Assembly (NCBI RefSeq): GCF_000230735.2
Contig: NC_019962.1
Location: forward strand, 3,100,001-3,164,000
Origin: Natrinema pellirubrum DSM 15624
Lineage (GTDB): Archaea; Halobacteriota; Halobacteria; Halobacteriales; Natrialbaceae
Length of the DNA stretch: 64,000 nucleotides
Direction of reading: 5' to 3'
The stretch's first letter is position 1. The number at the start of each line of letters is the position of its first letter. The position numbers and the translations under genes are program-made. Under the pieces are notes generated by a model that was not told where the DNA came from, searched no databases, and saw nothing but the letters and a program-made list of their open reading frames with translations. Of the stretch, positions 16,058-23,729 are shown in pieces.

Positions 16058-16333
16058 ATGGACCAGCTAACTGGCTTCCAACGTGACCTGTTGTACGTGA
16101 TCGCAGGGAAAGATCGGCCGTCCGGACAGGCCATTCTCGACGACATCAACGACTATATCGAGCAGCCGGTGACACACGGCCGGCTGTATCCGAACCTCGA
16201 TACGCTCGTCGAGAAAGACCTCGTCGAAAAGGGGCAACTCGACCGCCGGACGAACTACTACGCGCTGACGCCCAAGGGCCGACGCGCGCTCCAGCGCCGT
16301 CAGGAGTGGGTCGACCAGTACGTCGACGTATAA
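16058..16333 (+). CDS. short PadR-family transcriptional regulator
   Basis: The protein has 91 residues, essentially only the winged helix: LTGFQRDLLYVIAGKDRPSG, QAILDDINDYIEQPVTHGRL, YPNLDTLVEKDLVEKGQLDR, then RTNYYALTPKGRRAL as the wing. It lacks the C-terminal domain of longer PadR proteins. This minimal form is common in haloarchaea and is likely a dimeric repressor. A TTCTATAAC box at 16007-16015 implies a leader of about 20 bases. Its target is unknown; its nearest neighbour on the same strand is far away. Confidence 0.85.
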   Translation: MDQLTGFQRDLLYVIAGKDRPSGQAILDDINDYIEQPVTHGRLYPNLDTLVEKDLVEKGQLDRRTNYYALTPKGRRALQRRQEWVDQYVDV

Positions 16334-16415
16334 CTTCTGACGTCGTGGCCCTTCTGACCCAACTCGGCAGCCACGCGTATCGCCGGCCAGTCGCCGGCGG
16401 CTCGTCGGCGGGCGG

Positions 16416-16643
16416 TCACCGGGCGTCGTCGAGATCGACGACCGTCTCGAGATCCGCCGCGAGCCAGGCGTTGAGCTTCGCCTCGGTCGACCCGTCGCGC
16501 GGCACGAGCGTACAGCGATCGCAGTCCGACTCGTAGCGGACCACGACGGCCTCGAACAGGGCCGCATCGGCGGGTCCGGCTCGGTCGTCGGTCGCGTCCT
16601 CGTTGCCAGTGCCCCCGTCGGTCCCGTCAGTAGCGCCGTCCAT
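16416..16643 (-). CDS. small conserved haloarchaeal protein (DUF7511-like)
   Basis: The protein has 75 residues. After a low-complexity Gly/Asp/Thr N-terminus of about 25 residues comes FEAVVVRYESDCDRCTLVPR and later NAWLAADLETVVDLDDAR. The C-x-(L/I)-x-PR, W(L/I)-x-A and VDL-x-x-x-R pattern recurs in the protein at 25832-26023, so the two are paralogues. The DUF7511 label is from memory. The function is unknown. It converges with the short PadR gene. Confidence 0.65.
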   Translation of the reverse strand: MDGATDGTDGGTGNEDATDDRAGPADAALFEAVVVRYESDCDRCTLVPRDGSTEAKLNAWLAADLETVVDLDDAR

Positions 16644-16809
16644 GGTGATCTCGGCGAGCGTCGTCGCCACCGGTAGTAGGGGCTGGGCGGTAAAAACGGC
16701 TACTAGTTGGAGTATAGAGGGGTCACGTGAACTCGGTACCGTTCGAAAACGGCCTCGAGCGCGTCGGCCGTTCGCCAGCCCTCGACACGGTGACACCCCG
16801 ACGGCGGGC

Positions 16810-17538
16810 TCACTGCGACTCGAATGCGACCGTCTCGAGGTCGGCCTCGAGGTCCTCGACGTGGTCGTTGAACGCGGTGACGAACGCGGGAACGTCGTCG
16901 ACCAGCCGGCGGACCTCGGGGGCCGGCGGCGGCCCGTACTGCGAGAGGAGGTAGATCCCGTCCTCGCCGCCGACGCGCAGATAGGAGACCGCGTCGCCGT
17001 CCCACTTCAGCTCCCAGCGGGTCCCGTCGATCGTCGTCGCGTAGGTGCCGTAGTCGCCGTCGTAGCGGTGGAGCTGGCCCGCCATTGCGGTACAGACCTC
17101 GCGGATCCGCTCGAGGGTTCGATCCCGCTGGGCGGCCAGCTCGGCGGTCGATTCGACCTCGGGGAACTCGTCGGGCACGTCCGCGAAGAGCCCCTCGAAC
17201 GACCGGACGTACTCGTTGAAGGCCGCGACGAAGGCCTCGTAGTCGGTCATCGCCCGCTCGAGCGCGTCGGGCTCGGGCGGCTGCTTGCTCGAGACGGCGT
17301 AGATTTCCGACCCCGACTGGGGCTCGTATCGCAGGTACTGCACGTCGCCGGCCTCGTACTTGAGCGTCCAGCTGCCGGCGTCGGTGGTGAACGTCTTCTG
17401 TCCGTAGTCGCCGCCCTGTAAAACGGCCAACTCCCGTGCGATCCGGCCGGCGTGGGTCCGCACCCGGGTCGCCAGCTCGTCGCGCTGCTGGGCGACGTCG
17501 TCTGCCCCTTCGACGTCCGCCTCGAGTCCGTCGGTCAT
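16810..17538 (-). CDS. haloarchaeal hypothetical protein made of two tandem homologous repeats
   Basis: The protein has 242 residues and is soluble and acidic. Repeat 1 (about 20-120) contains LQGGDYGQKTFTTDAGSWTL, then KYEAGDVQYLRYEPQSGSEI and FVAAFNEYVRSFEG. Repeat 2 (about 140-240) contains HRYDGDYGTYATTIDGTRWE, then LKWDGDAVSYLRVGGEDGIYL and FVTAFNDHVEDLEA. Each unit is a helix, a beta meander with two Trp/Tyr-rich strands, then a helix. I do not recognise the family. Two symmetric clefts or a pseudo-dimer are likely. It starts at the second Met (17538), preceded by another Met codon (17541). The lipoprotein gene downstream of its 5' end is read in the same direction. Confidence 0.72.
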   Translation of the reverse strand: MTDGLEADVEGADDVAQQRDELATRVRTHAGRIARELAVLQGGDYGQKTFTTDAGSWTLKYEAGDVQYLRYEPQSGSEIYAVSSKQPPEPDALERAMTDYEAFVAAFNEYVRSFEGLFADVPDEFPEVESTAELAAQRDRTLERIREVCTAMAGQLHRYDGDYGTYATTIDGTRWELKWDGDAVSYLRVGGEDGIYLLSQYGPPPAPEVRRLVDDVPAFVTAFNDHVEDLEADLETVAFESQ

Positions 17539-17619
17539 CACTCGAGGGAGGAACCGAGGGCCGGTAACGGTTTCGCCACGGTGCTGGGTGACGGGACAAC
17601 CCGACGGCGGGACGGGGTG

Positions 17620-17889
17620 CTATTCGCTTTCGTCGGTTTCGTTCGCGCCGGCCGTCTCGTTCGTTTCGTTCGTGTCGGTCTCGTTGTCGCTCACCCCGGG
17701 CGTCTCCTCGCTCGGTTCCTCGTCCTCCTCGATGTCCTGGCCGTTGCCCGTCCCCTCTTCGGCCTCGGTCTCGGTGTCGTTCTCACTGTCGCCGCCCGGC
17801 CCGCCACAGCCGGCAAGGAAGGCGCTCGAGGCCGCGACACCGGTCAGTCCCAGCACGCGTCGGCGAGTCGTCGACGGGTCGTTGGTCAT
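17620..17889 (-). CDS. small Tat-exported lipoprotein, low complexity
   Basis: The protein has 89 residues. STTRRRVLGLTG is a twin-arginine signal and SAFLAGC a lipobox with Cys 28 as the acylated residue. The remainder is an acidic Glu/Asp/Thr/Asn-rich tail with several N-x-T sequons (NDT, NET) and no folded domain. It probably sits as a short surface peptide anchored to the membrane. It lies upstream of the tandem-repeat gene on the same strand, separated by 81 bases. Confidence 0.75.
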   Translation of the reverse strand: MTNDPSTTRRRVLGLTGVAASSAFLAGCGGPGGDSENDTETEAEEGTGNGQDIEEDEEPSEETPGVSDNETDTNETNETAGANETDESE

Positions 17890-18012
17890 ACGCCACGAGT
17901 CGAGTGCGACCGGAATAAGCCGTCAGGCGGCACGTGCGTGGTCGTCTCCGCCCGCGGCCACGGGAGGGCGATCACCGCCGCCGGAGCCGCGACGCCTCGA
18001 TCCCGGTCGATG

Positions 18013-18096
18013 TATCGTAGCCACTGAAACGATTCACACACTGTTCGCAACGCCATCGTGTGGTTAGGTGCCTAATGATATTCAGTGGCTACGATA
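18013..18096. mobile_element. 84-bp inverted-repeat element (MITE-like)
   Basis: The perfect 16-base repeat TATCGTAGCCACTGAA (18013-18028) faces its complement (18081-18096) across 52 bases of AT-richer non-coding sequence. I found no convincing target duplication, so insertion is inferred from the termini alone. The element ends 39 bases before the start of the split-barrel gene at 18136 and may carry or disrupt its promoter (TAATGATATTC at 18073-18083). Confidence 0.6.
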
Positions 18097-18135
18097 GGCA
18101 TCACGCCCAAGAACGGGGCCGGTGAACCGTGGTCC

Positions 18136-18525
18136 ATGGTCTCGATCCCCGAGGGGTTCCACGACCTGTTCGAGAAGGCAACGTTCGCTCACGTCGCGAC
18201 GCTGACCGACGAGGGGCTGCCCCACGTCACGCCGGTCTGGATCGACTACGATACGGCCGACGACCGGCTGCTGATCAACACCGAGCGGGGGCGACAGAAG
18301 GAGCGAAACGTCCGGAACAACCCCGGCGTCGGCGTCAGCATGACCGACCCCGAGGATCCCTACCGGTTCCTCTCGGTGATCGGTGAGGTCGAGGAGGTCA
18401 CGACCGACGGCGCTCGAGCCCACATCGACGAACTGGCCCGGCGCTATCAGGACGTCGACGAGTACCAGCCGACGATCGAAACCGAGCGCGTGATGCTGCG
18501 AATTCGGCCGGATCGGGTCCTGTAG
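18136..18525 (+). CDS. PPOX-class F420-dependent oxidoreductase-like protein
   Basis: The protein has 129 residues. IPEGFHDLFEKATFAHVATL at the N-terminus, then GLPHVTPVWIDYD, LINTERGRQKERNVRNNPGV and GVSMTDPEDPYRFLSVIGEV match the F420-binding split-barrel group. The RxRKxRNL-type stretch (RGRQKERNVRNN) contacts the cofactor in known members. The ATG at 18136 fits the family start; an in-frame GTG at 18085 lies inside the inverted-repeat element and is unlikely. F420 reduction of a small cytosolic substrate is inferred. Confidence 0.85.
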   Translation: MVSIPEGFHDLFEKATFAHVATLTDEGLPHVTPVWIDYDTADDRLLINTERGRQKERNVRNNPGVGVSMTDPEDPYRFLSVIGEVEEVTTDGARAHIDELARRYQDVDEYQPTIETERVMLRIRPDRVL

Positions 18526-18817
18526 CCCGCGGGAGGACAGAAATTTCCGACCGCCAGCGGCCGCTTCGCTTCGAGCGATCCCGCCCGTGAAGCCGTCACC
18601 TCACGATTCGCCGTCAGTGCGGCCGACGGACCGGCCGAGATCCCCTCACTAGCGAGGTGATAAACTAATACGGGCGATACTAAATTCGGATTCGGCCGGC
18701 CGACGTACCCGTGAGAACCGCGCGAGCGCGACATCGATCCGATATGGCATGCCACTCGAGACCCCCGCGGCCGCCTGCAGGGGCGACGATTAATGCCGAC
18801 GGTATGGACGGCCGCCT

Positions 18818-20398
18818 ATGGCTACCACTGCGGACCTGCTGGTCGACTGTCTCGAGGCGGAGGGCGTCGACCGGGTCTTCGGCGTGCCGGGCGAGGAGAT
18901 CGAGGACCTGCTGTTCTCGCTGCGGGCGTCGTCGATCCGCTTTATTCCGACGCGTCACGAACAGGGAGCGGCGTTCATGGCGGACGTCCACGGCCGGCTG
19001 ACCGGCGCGGCCGGCGTCTGTCTGTCGACGCTCGGCCCCGGTGCGACGAACATGATGACCGGCGTCGCCGACGCCCAACTGGACAAGAGCCCCGTCGTCG
19101 CGATCACGGGTCAGGGCGGCCGCGAGCGGCTCCACAAGGAGAGCCACCAGGCGCTCGACGTTGTCGACGTCTTCGAGCCGATCGTCGAGTGGAACACTCA
19201 GATCGGCGAACCCGAGATCGCCCCCGAGTCGGTGCGCAAGGCGTTCAAACTCGCCGAGTACGAGAAGCCGGGTGCGACCCACCTCGAGTTCCCCGAAGAC
19301 GTCGCGGCGGCCGAGATCGACGCGGAGCCGATCGACCGTCGCGATCCGGTCCGGCGGCCGGATCCCGACGACAAATCGGCCGAACGCGCGGCGGCGTTGA
19401 TCGCCGACGCCGAGCGACCGATCCTGCTGGCGGGCAACGGCGCGGTCCGGACCCGCGCATCCGAGCAGGTCCGGGCGGTCGTCGACCGCGTCGGGCTCCC
19501 CGTCGTCGAGACCTACATGGGAAAGGGGGCGATCTCCGACCGCGAGCCGGCGTCGCTGATGACGCTCGATTCGGGACCGGACGAGGAGGCCGCGCGGGCG
19601 ATCGAGCGGGCCGACTGCGTCGTCGCCGTCGGCTACGACATCGCCGAACACGATCCACAGGGGTGGAACCCGGACCTCGAGAAGACCATTATCCACGTCG
19701 ACTACGAGCCCGCGGAGGTCTACCGCCACTACAACCCCGACGTCGAGATCGTCGCCGACGTCGGTGCGGCGCTGTCGGCCATCGCCGATCACCTCTCCGC
19801 GGCGGCCTGTTCGCTGTGGTGTGACGACCTCCACGACCGGCTGCTCGAGGGCGTGACGGAGCCGCCGACCGACGACGACCCGGTGACGGTACGAAACGCC
19901 CTCCCGCTCCTGCGCGAGGCGATGGCCGATTCCGGCGTACTAGTCTCGGACGTTGGCAGTCACAAGATGGCCATCGCCCAGTCGTTCCCGACCTACGAGC
20001 CGAACACCTGCGTGATCTCGAACGGGCTGGCGAGCATGGGGATCGCTGTCCCGGGCGCGCTGGCGGCGGATCTGGCCGTCGACGCGAACGTCGTGGCGGG
20101 CACCGGCGACGGCGGGTTCCTGATGAACGCGGCCGAACTCGAGACCGCGACCAGACTGGACTGTGGCTTTACCACCGTCGTCTTCGACGACGAGGATTAC
20201 GGGCTCATTTCGGAGAAACAGGAGGCCCATCGGGCCGACCACACCGGCACCGAACTGACGACGCCGAACCTGGTGACCTTCGCCGAGAGCTTCGGGATCG
20301 AGGCCTACCGCCCCGACGGGTGGGACGAACTCGAGGCGGCGTTCGCCGGAGCCGTCCCGTCGGACGAACTGGCGGTGATCCAGGTCCGACTCGAGTGA
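18818..20398 (+). CDS. thiamine-diphosphate enzyme, acetolactate synthase large-subunit type
   Basis: The protein has 526 residues with the three domains of the POX/ALS family. The Pyr domain (about 1-170) has the catalytic Glu in RHEQGAAFMADVHGRLTG, the central domain (about 190-320) follows, and the PP domain (about 350-526) has GTGDGGFLMNAAELETATRL. The usual Asn pair at the end of the ThDP motif is FDDEDYG here. The overall pattern is closer to catabolic acetolactate synthase (AlsS) than to the biosynthetic enzyme, and no small subunit gene is adjacent. Benzoylformate or oxalyl-CoA decarboxylase-like activity remains possible. GATTAATGC at 18788-18796 lies about 26 bases before the ATG. 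Confidence 0.82.
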   Translation: MATTADLLVDCLEAEGVDRVFGVPGEEIEDLLFSLRASSIRFIPTRHEQGAAFMADVHGRLTGAAGVCLSTLGPGATNMMTGVADAQLDKSPVVAITGQGGRERLHKESHQALDVVDVFEPIVEWNTQIGEPEIAPESVRKAFKLAEYEKPGATHLEFPEDVAAAEIDAEPIDRRDPVRRPDPDDKSAERAAALIADAERPILLAGNGAVRTRASEQVRAVVDRVGLPVVETYMGKGAISDREPASLMTLDSGPDEEAARAIERADCVVAVGYDIAEHDPQGWNPDLEKTIIHVDYEPAEVYRHYNPDVEIVADVGAALSAIADHLSAAACSLWCDDLHDRLLEGVTEPPTDDDPVTVRNALPLLREAMADSGVLVSDVGSHKMAIAQSFPTYEPNTCVISNGLASMGIAVPGALAADLAVDANVVAGTGDGGFLMNAAELETATRLDCGFTTVVFDDEDYGLISEKQEAHRADHTGTELTTPNLVTFAESFGIEAYRPDGWDELEAAFAGAVPSDELAVIQVRLE

Positions 20399-20541
20399 GC
20401 GGCGACGGGGCTCAGGAAGGAGCGCGTCGGGCGGGGCGGACAGAAGCTACTTGAACGATTAGGCGTATCCGGACGTATGTTCACTCGGCAGCCGCGCGGC
20501 CGCGTCCCGGGGCGGGCGGCAACGACGGACGGTGACGGTAC

Positions 20542-22623
20542 GTGACCGACGCCGATGGGAGCAACGTGGATCGGCGGACGGTACTCGGCGCGCTCGCCGG
20601 CGTCGGTGGGGCTGCCCTCGCCGGCTGTTCGGCGTTCGAGCGGGAGAGCGACGCCGAGACCGAGCAACTGGACGACGACGCGGCGCGGGAGTTGGCCGAG
20701 CGGTTCGCCCCGACGTTGTACTTCGACAGCCGGGAGCCGTGGTTCCCGACGGATCCCCGGCCCTACGAAAGCGAGCGCAACGGCGACACCGTCGTCGACG
20801 GCTTCGACGCGCTCGAGGGGTACCACGCCCGGGCGAGCGACGGGGAGCCGCCGAACCCGACCGTCTTCTACCACGCCGTCGCGTACGAGGATTCGCCGCT
20901 GGCGGCCGTCCAGTTCTGGTCGTACTCGGCGTTCGACCAGTTCACGACCAACTTCCACTGGCACGACTGGGAGGTACTGCACGTTTTCGTCGACACCGAG
21001 ACCGACGAGCCCCAGTTGTACGTCGCCAGCTCCCACTCCAGAACGGTCCCCAACAACGAGTTCCTGGATCCCGACCCCGACGCCGTCCCACGGGTCCTCT
21101 CGGAGCTGGGCTCGCACTCGAGTACGCTCTCGGTCAACGACGTCCCGGATCGCTTCCAGCGGGTCGCCGTCGAGGACCTGTTGGCGGACATCACGAATAC
21201 GGCAATCGAAGGGATCGAGGACCTCGCCGAGATCCCGCTGGCGTACGGGCTGCCCCGCGACGAGGGCTCGCGACTCCCCTACGTCGTTCCGGAGTACGAG
21301 GGCGCGCCGCTGTACGACCACGAGGACCTGCCGTCGGTCTCCCGCGACTCGTTGATCGACGCGGCGGTGACGGTCCGCTCGTTCGACGCGCTGACATCGC
21401 CGCCGACCGATCTCCCGGCCCGCGAAACGGGGCTGGTCTTCGACCACCGCGAGCGCGCCGGCGACGCCGACGTCGCGTACGACCTCGTCCCGACCGCCGA
21501 CATCGAGCATATCACCGCGTTTTCGGGGCCGCAACTGAGATTCGAGTTCGCCGTCCCCGACGCCATCGAGGACGCCGTCGCCGGCCATATCACGGCGACT
21601 GGGATCCCGTGGGACCAGCCCCGCTACGAGAACCCGGCGGCAGACATCTCCGCGCCGAACCACCGAGAAGCGCTGGCCGACCGCTACGACGCCATCGGTG
21701 ACCCTGCACCGATAAACACCGTCGTCAGCGAGATCACGGCGGCGGTCACGGCTGACGACGCGCCGGCCGACGAGGGACTGACGACGACCGCGACGGGGGT
21801 CGAATCGGTCGTCCTGCTCGAGAGCGACCCCGAAGCCGTACCGACCTTCGACGGCGTCGCCGTCGTGCAGGACGTGCCGGCCGGCGACCACCGGCTGACC
21901 GCCAACGGGGCCGGGACGGCACCCCACAGCGAGCGCGTCACCGTGGCCGACGACGGCGCGACGACGGCGGCCGGCGTCGACGGCGAGATCCCGCTAGTCG
22001 CCCGCGAGCGTGCGACGAAACTCGAGGTCGGCGGCGAGGAAAGCGACGGGGAGCTGTCGCGGGTGGCCCTCGAGGACGACTTCGCCGGGCGACTCTACGA
22101 GTCGTCGGTCGATGGCAGCGACGCGGTCTACGTCCACGACGGCGGGGCCTACACGACCGAGGTCCGGGACGCCGACGACGAGATCGGTGCCTATCGGATC
22201 AACCCCGATGCCGGCGCCGAGGAACCGGTCCGAATCGACCGCCCCGAGACCGGCACGGCATCGTTGGCGTCGTTCGTCGCGGAAATCGCCGCGGAGACGC
22301 AGGCGGCGGTCGCCGCGGTCGAACCCGAGGGCGATACGGACGACGACGATGACGACGGTTCGTCGAACCCCGTTACCGGTCTCGAGCGCGCCCTCGCGGC
22401 CGTCGCCGACGCCGCAAGCCGGGCCGCCGAACGAGCGCGTGCTGGCGATCGCGGAAACGCGGACGAGCAACTCGAGGCCGTCCGGGACCGACTCGAGCGG
22501 GTCGGGGAGCGTCTCGCTGCAGCGGAGGAAGACATGCCGGCGTCGCTCTCGCGGGCGACCGAGAAGCGCCTCGAACAGGCCGATCGGCGCGCCGAACAGG
22601 CCCGGGCGTCCGAGACGCTGTGA
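20542..22623 (+). CDS. large Tat-exported lipoprotein with Vps62/DUF946-like domain and C-terminal coiled coil
   Basis: The protein has 693 residues and starts at GTG. DRRTVLGALAGVGGAALAGC combines a Tat motif and lipobox (Cys 29). Residues 45-380 hold RFAPTLYFDSREPWFPTDPR, FHWHDWEVLHVFVD and VASSHSRT, which resemble the Vps62/DUF946 group (entry strand plus the HxxDWE motif). A middle beta-rich segment (about 400-520) looks like an Ig- or carboxypeptidase-regulatory-like domain (VQDVPAGDHRLTANG). Residues 580-693 form a long charged Ala/Glu/Arg coiled coil after an Asp run. It is anchored outside the membrane. The ligand is unknown. The -90 region has TTGAACGATTAGGCG, suggesting a leader. 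Confidence 0.75.
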   Translation: MTDADGSNVDRRTVLGALAGVGGAALAGCSAFERESDAETEQLDDDAARELAERFAPTLYFDSREPWFPTDPRPYESERNGDTVVDGFDALEGYHARASDGEPPNPTVFYHAVAYEDSPLAAVQFWSYSAFDQFTTNFHWHDWEVLHVFVDTETDEPQLYVASSHSRTVPNNEFLDPDPDAVPRVLSELGSHSSTLSVNDVPDRFQRVAVEDLLADITNTAIEGIEDLAEIPLAYGLPRDEGSRLPYVVPEYEGAPLYDHEDLPSVSRDSLIDAAVTVRSFDALTSPPTDLPARETGLVFDHRERAGDADVAYDLVPTADIEHITAFSGPQLRFEFAVPDAIEDAVAGHITATGIPWDQPRYENPAADISAPNHREALADRYDAIGDPAPINTVVSEITAAVTADDAPADEGLTTTATGVESVVLLESDPEAVPTFDGVAVVQDVPAGDHRLTANGAGTAPHSERVTVADDGATTAAGVDGEIPLVARERATKLEVGGEESDGELSRVALEDDFAGRLYESSVDGSDAVYVHDGGAYTTEVRDADDEIGAYRINPDAGAEEPVRIDRPETGTASLASFVAEIAAETQAAVAAVEPEGDTDDDDDDGSSNPVTGLERALAAVADAASRAAERARAGDRGNADEQLEAVRDRLERVGERLAAAEEDMPASLSRATEKRLEQADRRAEQARASETL

Positions 22624-22768
22624 GGAGTCCCCGATGCGGCTGTCGTCCACGTGGCGTCGTGGGGAGCGCGAAGCGAGTGGGCCGTTCGGACGACGGTCGG
22701 CGGGCGTTCGACCGCGAGCGTTTTCTGTGTGGGGGTAGTTAGCAATATACGAAGATGAGGTTGTTTCT

Positions 22769-22987
22769 GTGACGAACGCCGACGACGAGCGGGAGAAGGC
22801 GGCCGGTATCTGTCGCAACTGTGGCGAACTCTTTACCGTCTGGCGAACCCGCGACGGGACTGTCCGGCCGGTGAGTTCGCACAACACCTGTCCGTGTGCG
22901 GACCCGTCGCCGCGGGTCATCGACGGCGGAGAGGTCTTCGACGACGCGGACCCGGACGAGAACGGGGAGGCACATCCCGGCGTGTAG
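22769..22987 (+). CDS. 72-residue zinc-finger protein
   Basis: The GTG start at 22769 is supported by CAATATAC at 22743-22750, about 26 bases before it. CRNCGELFTVWRTRDG and HNTCPCADPSPRV give a C-x2-C ... H-x3-C-x-C set that should bind one zinc ion. The C-terminal third is acidic and disordered. I know of no function; it belongs to the tiny zinc-finger set typical of haloarchaea. Confidence 0.7.
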   Translation: MTNADDEREKAAGICRNCGELFTVWRTRDGTVRPVSSHNTCPCADPSPRVIDGGEVFDDADPDENGEAHPGV

Positions 22988-23099
22988 TCGACTCGAGCGC
23001 TTGCCCGTGCTTCCGATGGTACCGAGGCGGTACTCACCCCGGAGCTGAACGGGCGGTGCTATCGATCGACTCCGTTCTTTGGGTACGGGATGTCGGGCC

Positions 23100-23146
23100 G
23101 TCATCGTTGGACGATGACCAACCTGCGGCCAACAAGGCTATTTAAG
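23100..23146. promoter_or_regulatory. orphan promoter with adjacent hairpin
   Basis: GTCATCGT-tgg-ACGATGAC (23100-23118) is followed by the TATA-like box CTATTTAAG (23138-23146). On the plus strand a transcript would begin near 23170 and meet no open frame; on the minus strand it also lacks a gene. A small RNA or a lost tRNA gene is possible. Confidence 0.4.
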
Positions 23147-23385
23147 AACGGCACAACGTCACGAACGGCGAGGCACGGTTCAGTCGTTTCCCGACGGAAT
23201 CCGCCGACTCCGAGACAGACGGCACCTCGCCCATGAGATCGTTCGCCGCCACTGGCCACAGTGCGACGATCTCGGATCCATCCGATCGATTTCCCATCAT
23301 CGGAGGGGGTTCCAACGCCGGCTTCCGTCGGCGTTTCTCGAAACCACTGTTCCGTCCGAACGCTGATCATCGTCTTCCACCTATG

Positions 23386-23409
23386 CGCGGTTACGGCCAC
23401 CCGAAAGCC
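23386..23409 (-). repeat. partial copy of tRNA-Pro (att-like fragment A)
   Basis: This 24-base sequence matches the tRNA-Pro gene at 23600-23623 with one mismatch. It covers the anticodon loop, the 3' side of the anticodon stem, the variable region and the start of the T stem. Confidence 0.75.
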
Positions 23410-23525
23410 GTCGCTGTGAAGACACGCGAGACTCACGGTACTCGTCTCGCTTGCTCTCGTTCGGTTCGTCGCCGGCCTGCGGCTGGCTTCCAGCGGGACC
23501 TCCGGTCCCGCACCGCTCACGAGAA

Positions 23526-23544
23526 CGCGGTTACGGCCACCCGA
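23526..23544 (-). repeat. partial copy of tRNA-Pro (att-like fragment B)
   Basis: These 19 bases are identical to 23600-23618 inside the tRNA-Pro gene and to the core of fragment A. The match ends within the anticodon loop. Confidence 0.75.
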
Positions 23545-23578
23545 CGGTCGTCACTGGACGAACGAAAGTGGGGAAAAG

Positions 23579-23651
23579 TGGGCCGGCGCGAATTCGAATC
23601 GCGGTTACGGCCACCCGAAGGCCGAAGGATACCAAGCTACCCCACCGGCCC
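23579..23651 (-). tRNA. tRNA-Pro (anticodon CGG)
   Basis: This 73-base cloverleaf is read on the minus strand. The acceptor is GGGCCGG/CCGGCCC with discriminator A. A D arm contains AGCTTGGTA. The anticodon stem is CGGCC/GGCCG around loop TTCGGGT (anticodon CGG), the variable region is TAAC, and the T arm is CGCGA/TCGCG around TTCGAAT. CCA is not encoded. A TTAAA core at 23679-23683 (minus strand) lies about 30 bases upstream, and TTTTCCCC just after the 3' end could stop transcription. No intron was seen. Confidence 0.93.
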
Positions 23652-23676
23652 GCATTCGAATCGTACGCGGCCGGGC

Positions 23677-23687
23677 GTTTAACGCTT
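23677..23687 (-). promoter_or_regulatory. TATA-like box of tRNA-Pro
   Basis: GCGTTAAACGC on the minus strand is almost palindromic and centred about 31 bases before the first base of the mature tRNA, the normal spacing for archaeal tRNA genes. Confidence 0.55.
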
Positions 23688-23729
23688 GCGAAAGCCGCCG
23701 TCGGACCGCCCGAGGGCACGCCGCTGCGC

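Larger units (their letters stand above)
22988..23578. other. gene-free region with tRNA-Pro fragments, hairpins and an orphan promoter
   Basis: No protein gene is supported. The region holds an 8-base stem at 23100-23118, a strong CTATTTAAG box at 23138-23146 with nothing coding after it, two partial copies of the tRNA-Pro gene (23386-23409 and 23526-23544) and the hairpin GCGGGACC-tcc-GGTCCCGC at 23493-23511. Confidence 0.6.

Noticed and set aside
18085-18135. Longer N-terminus of the F420-type protein from a GTG at 18085
   Set aside because: That start lies in the terminal repeat of the 84-bp element, and the family normally begins at MVSIPEGFHDLF-like sequence.
20305-21927. Open frame of 540 codons on the minus strand opposite the large lipoprotein
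   Set aside because: Arg/Val/Gly-rich sequence without any motif; the plus-strand protein has a Tat signal and defined domains.
23493-23511. GCGGGACC hairpin as terminator of a protein gene
   Set aside because: No protein gene ends nearby; it belongs to the repeat-rich tRNA flank and may be of the same kind as the 59.7 kb hairpins.
23233-23682. 149-codon frame across the tRNA region
   Set aside because: It crosses tRNA-Pro and the repeat fragments and has no protein character; such frames arise from the repeats.
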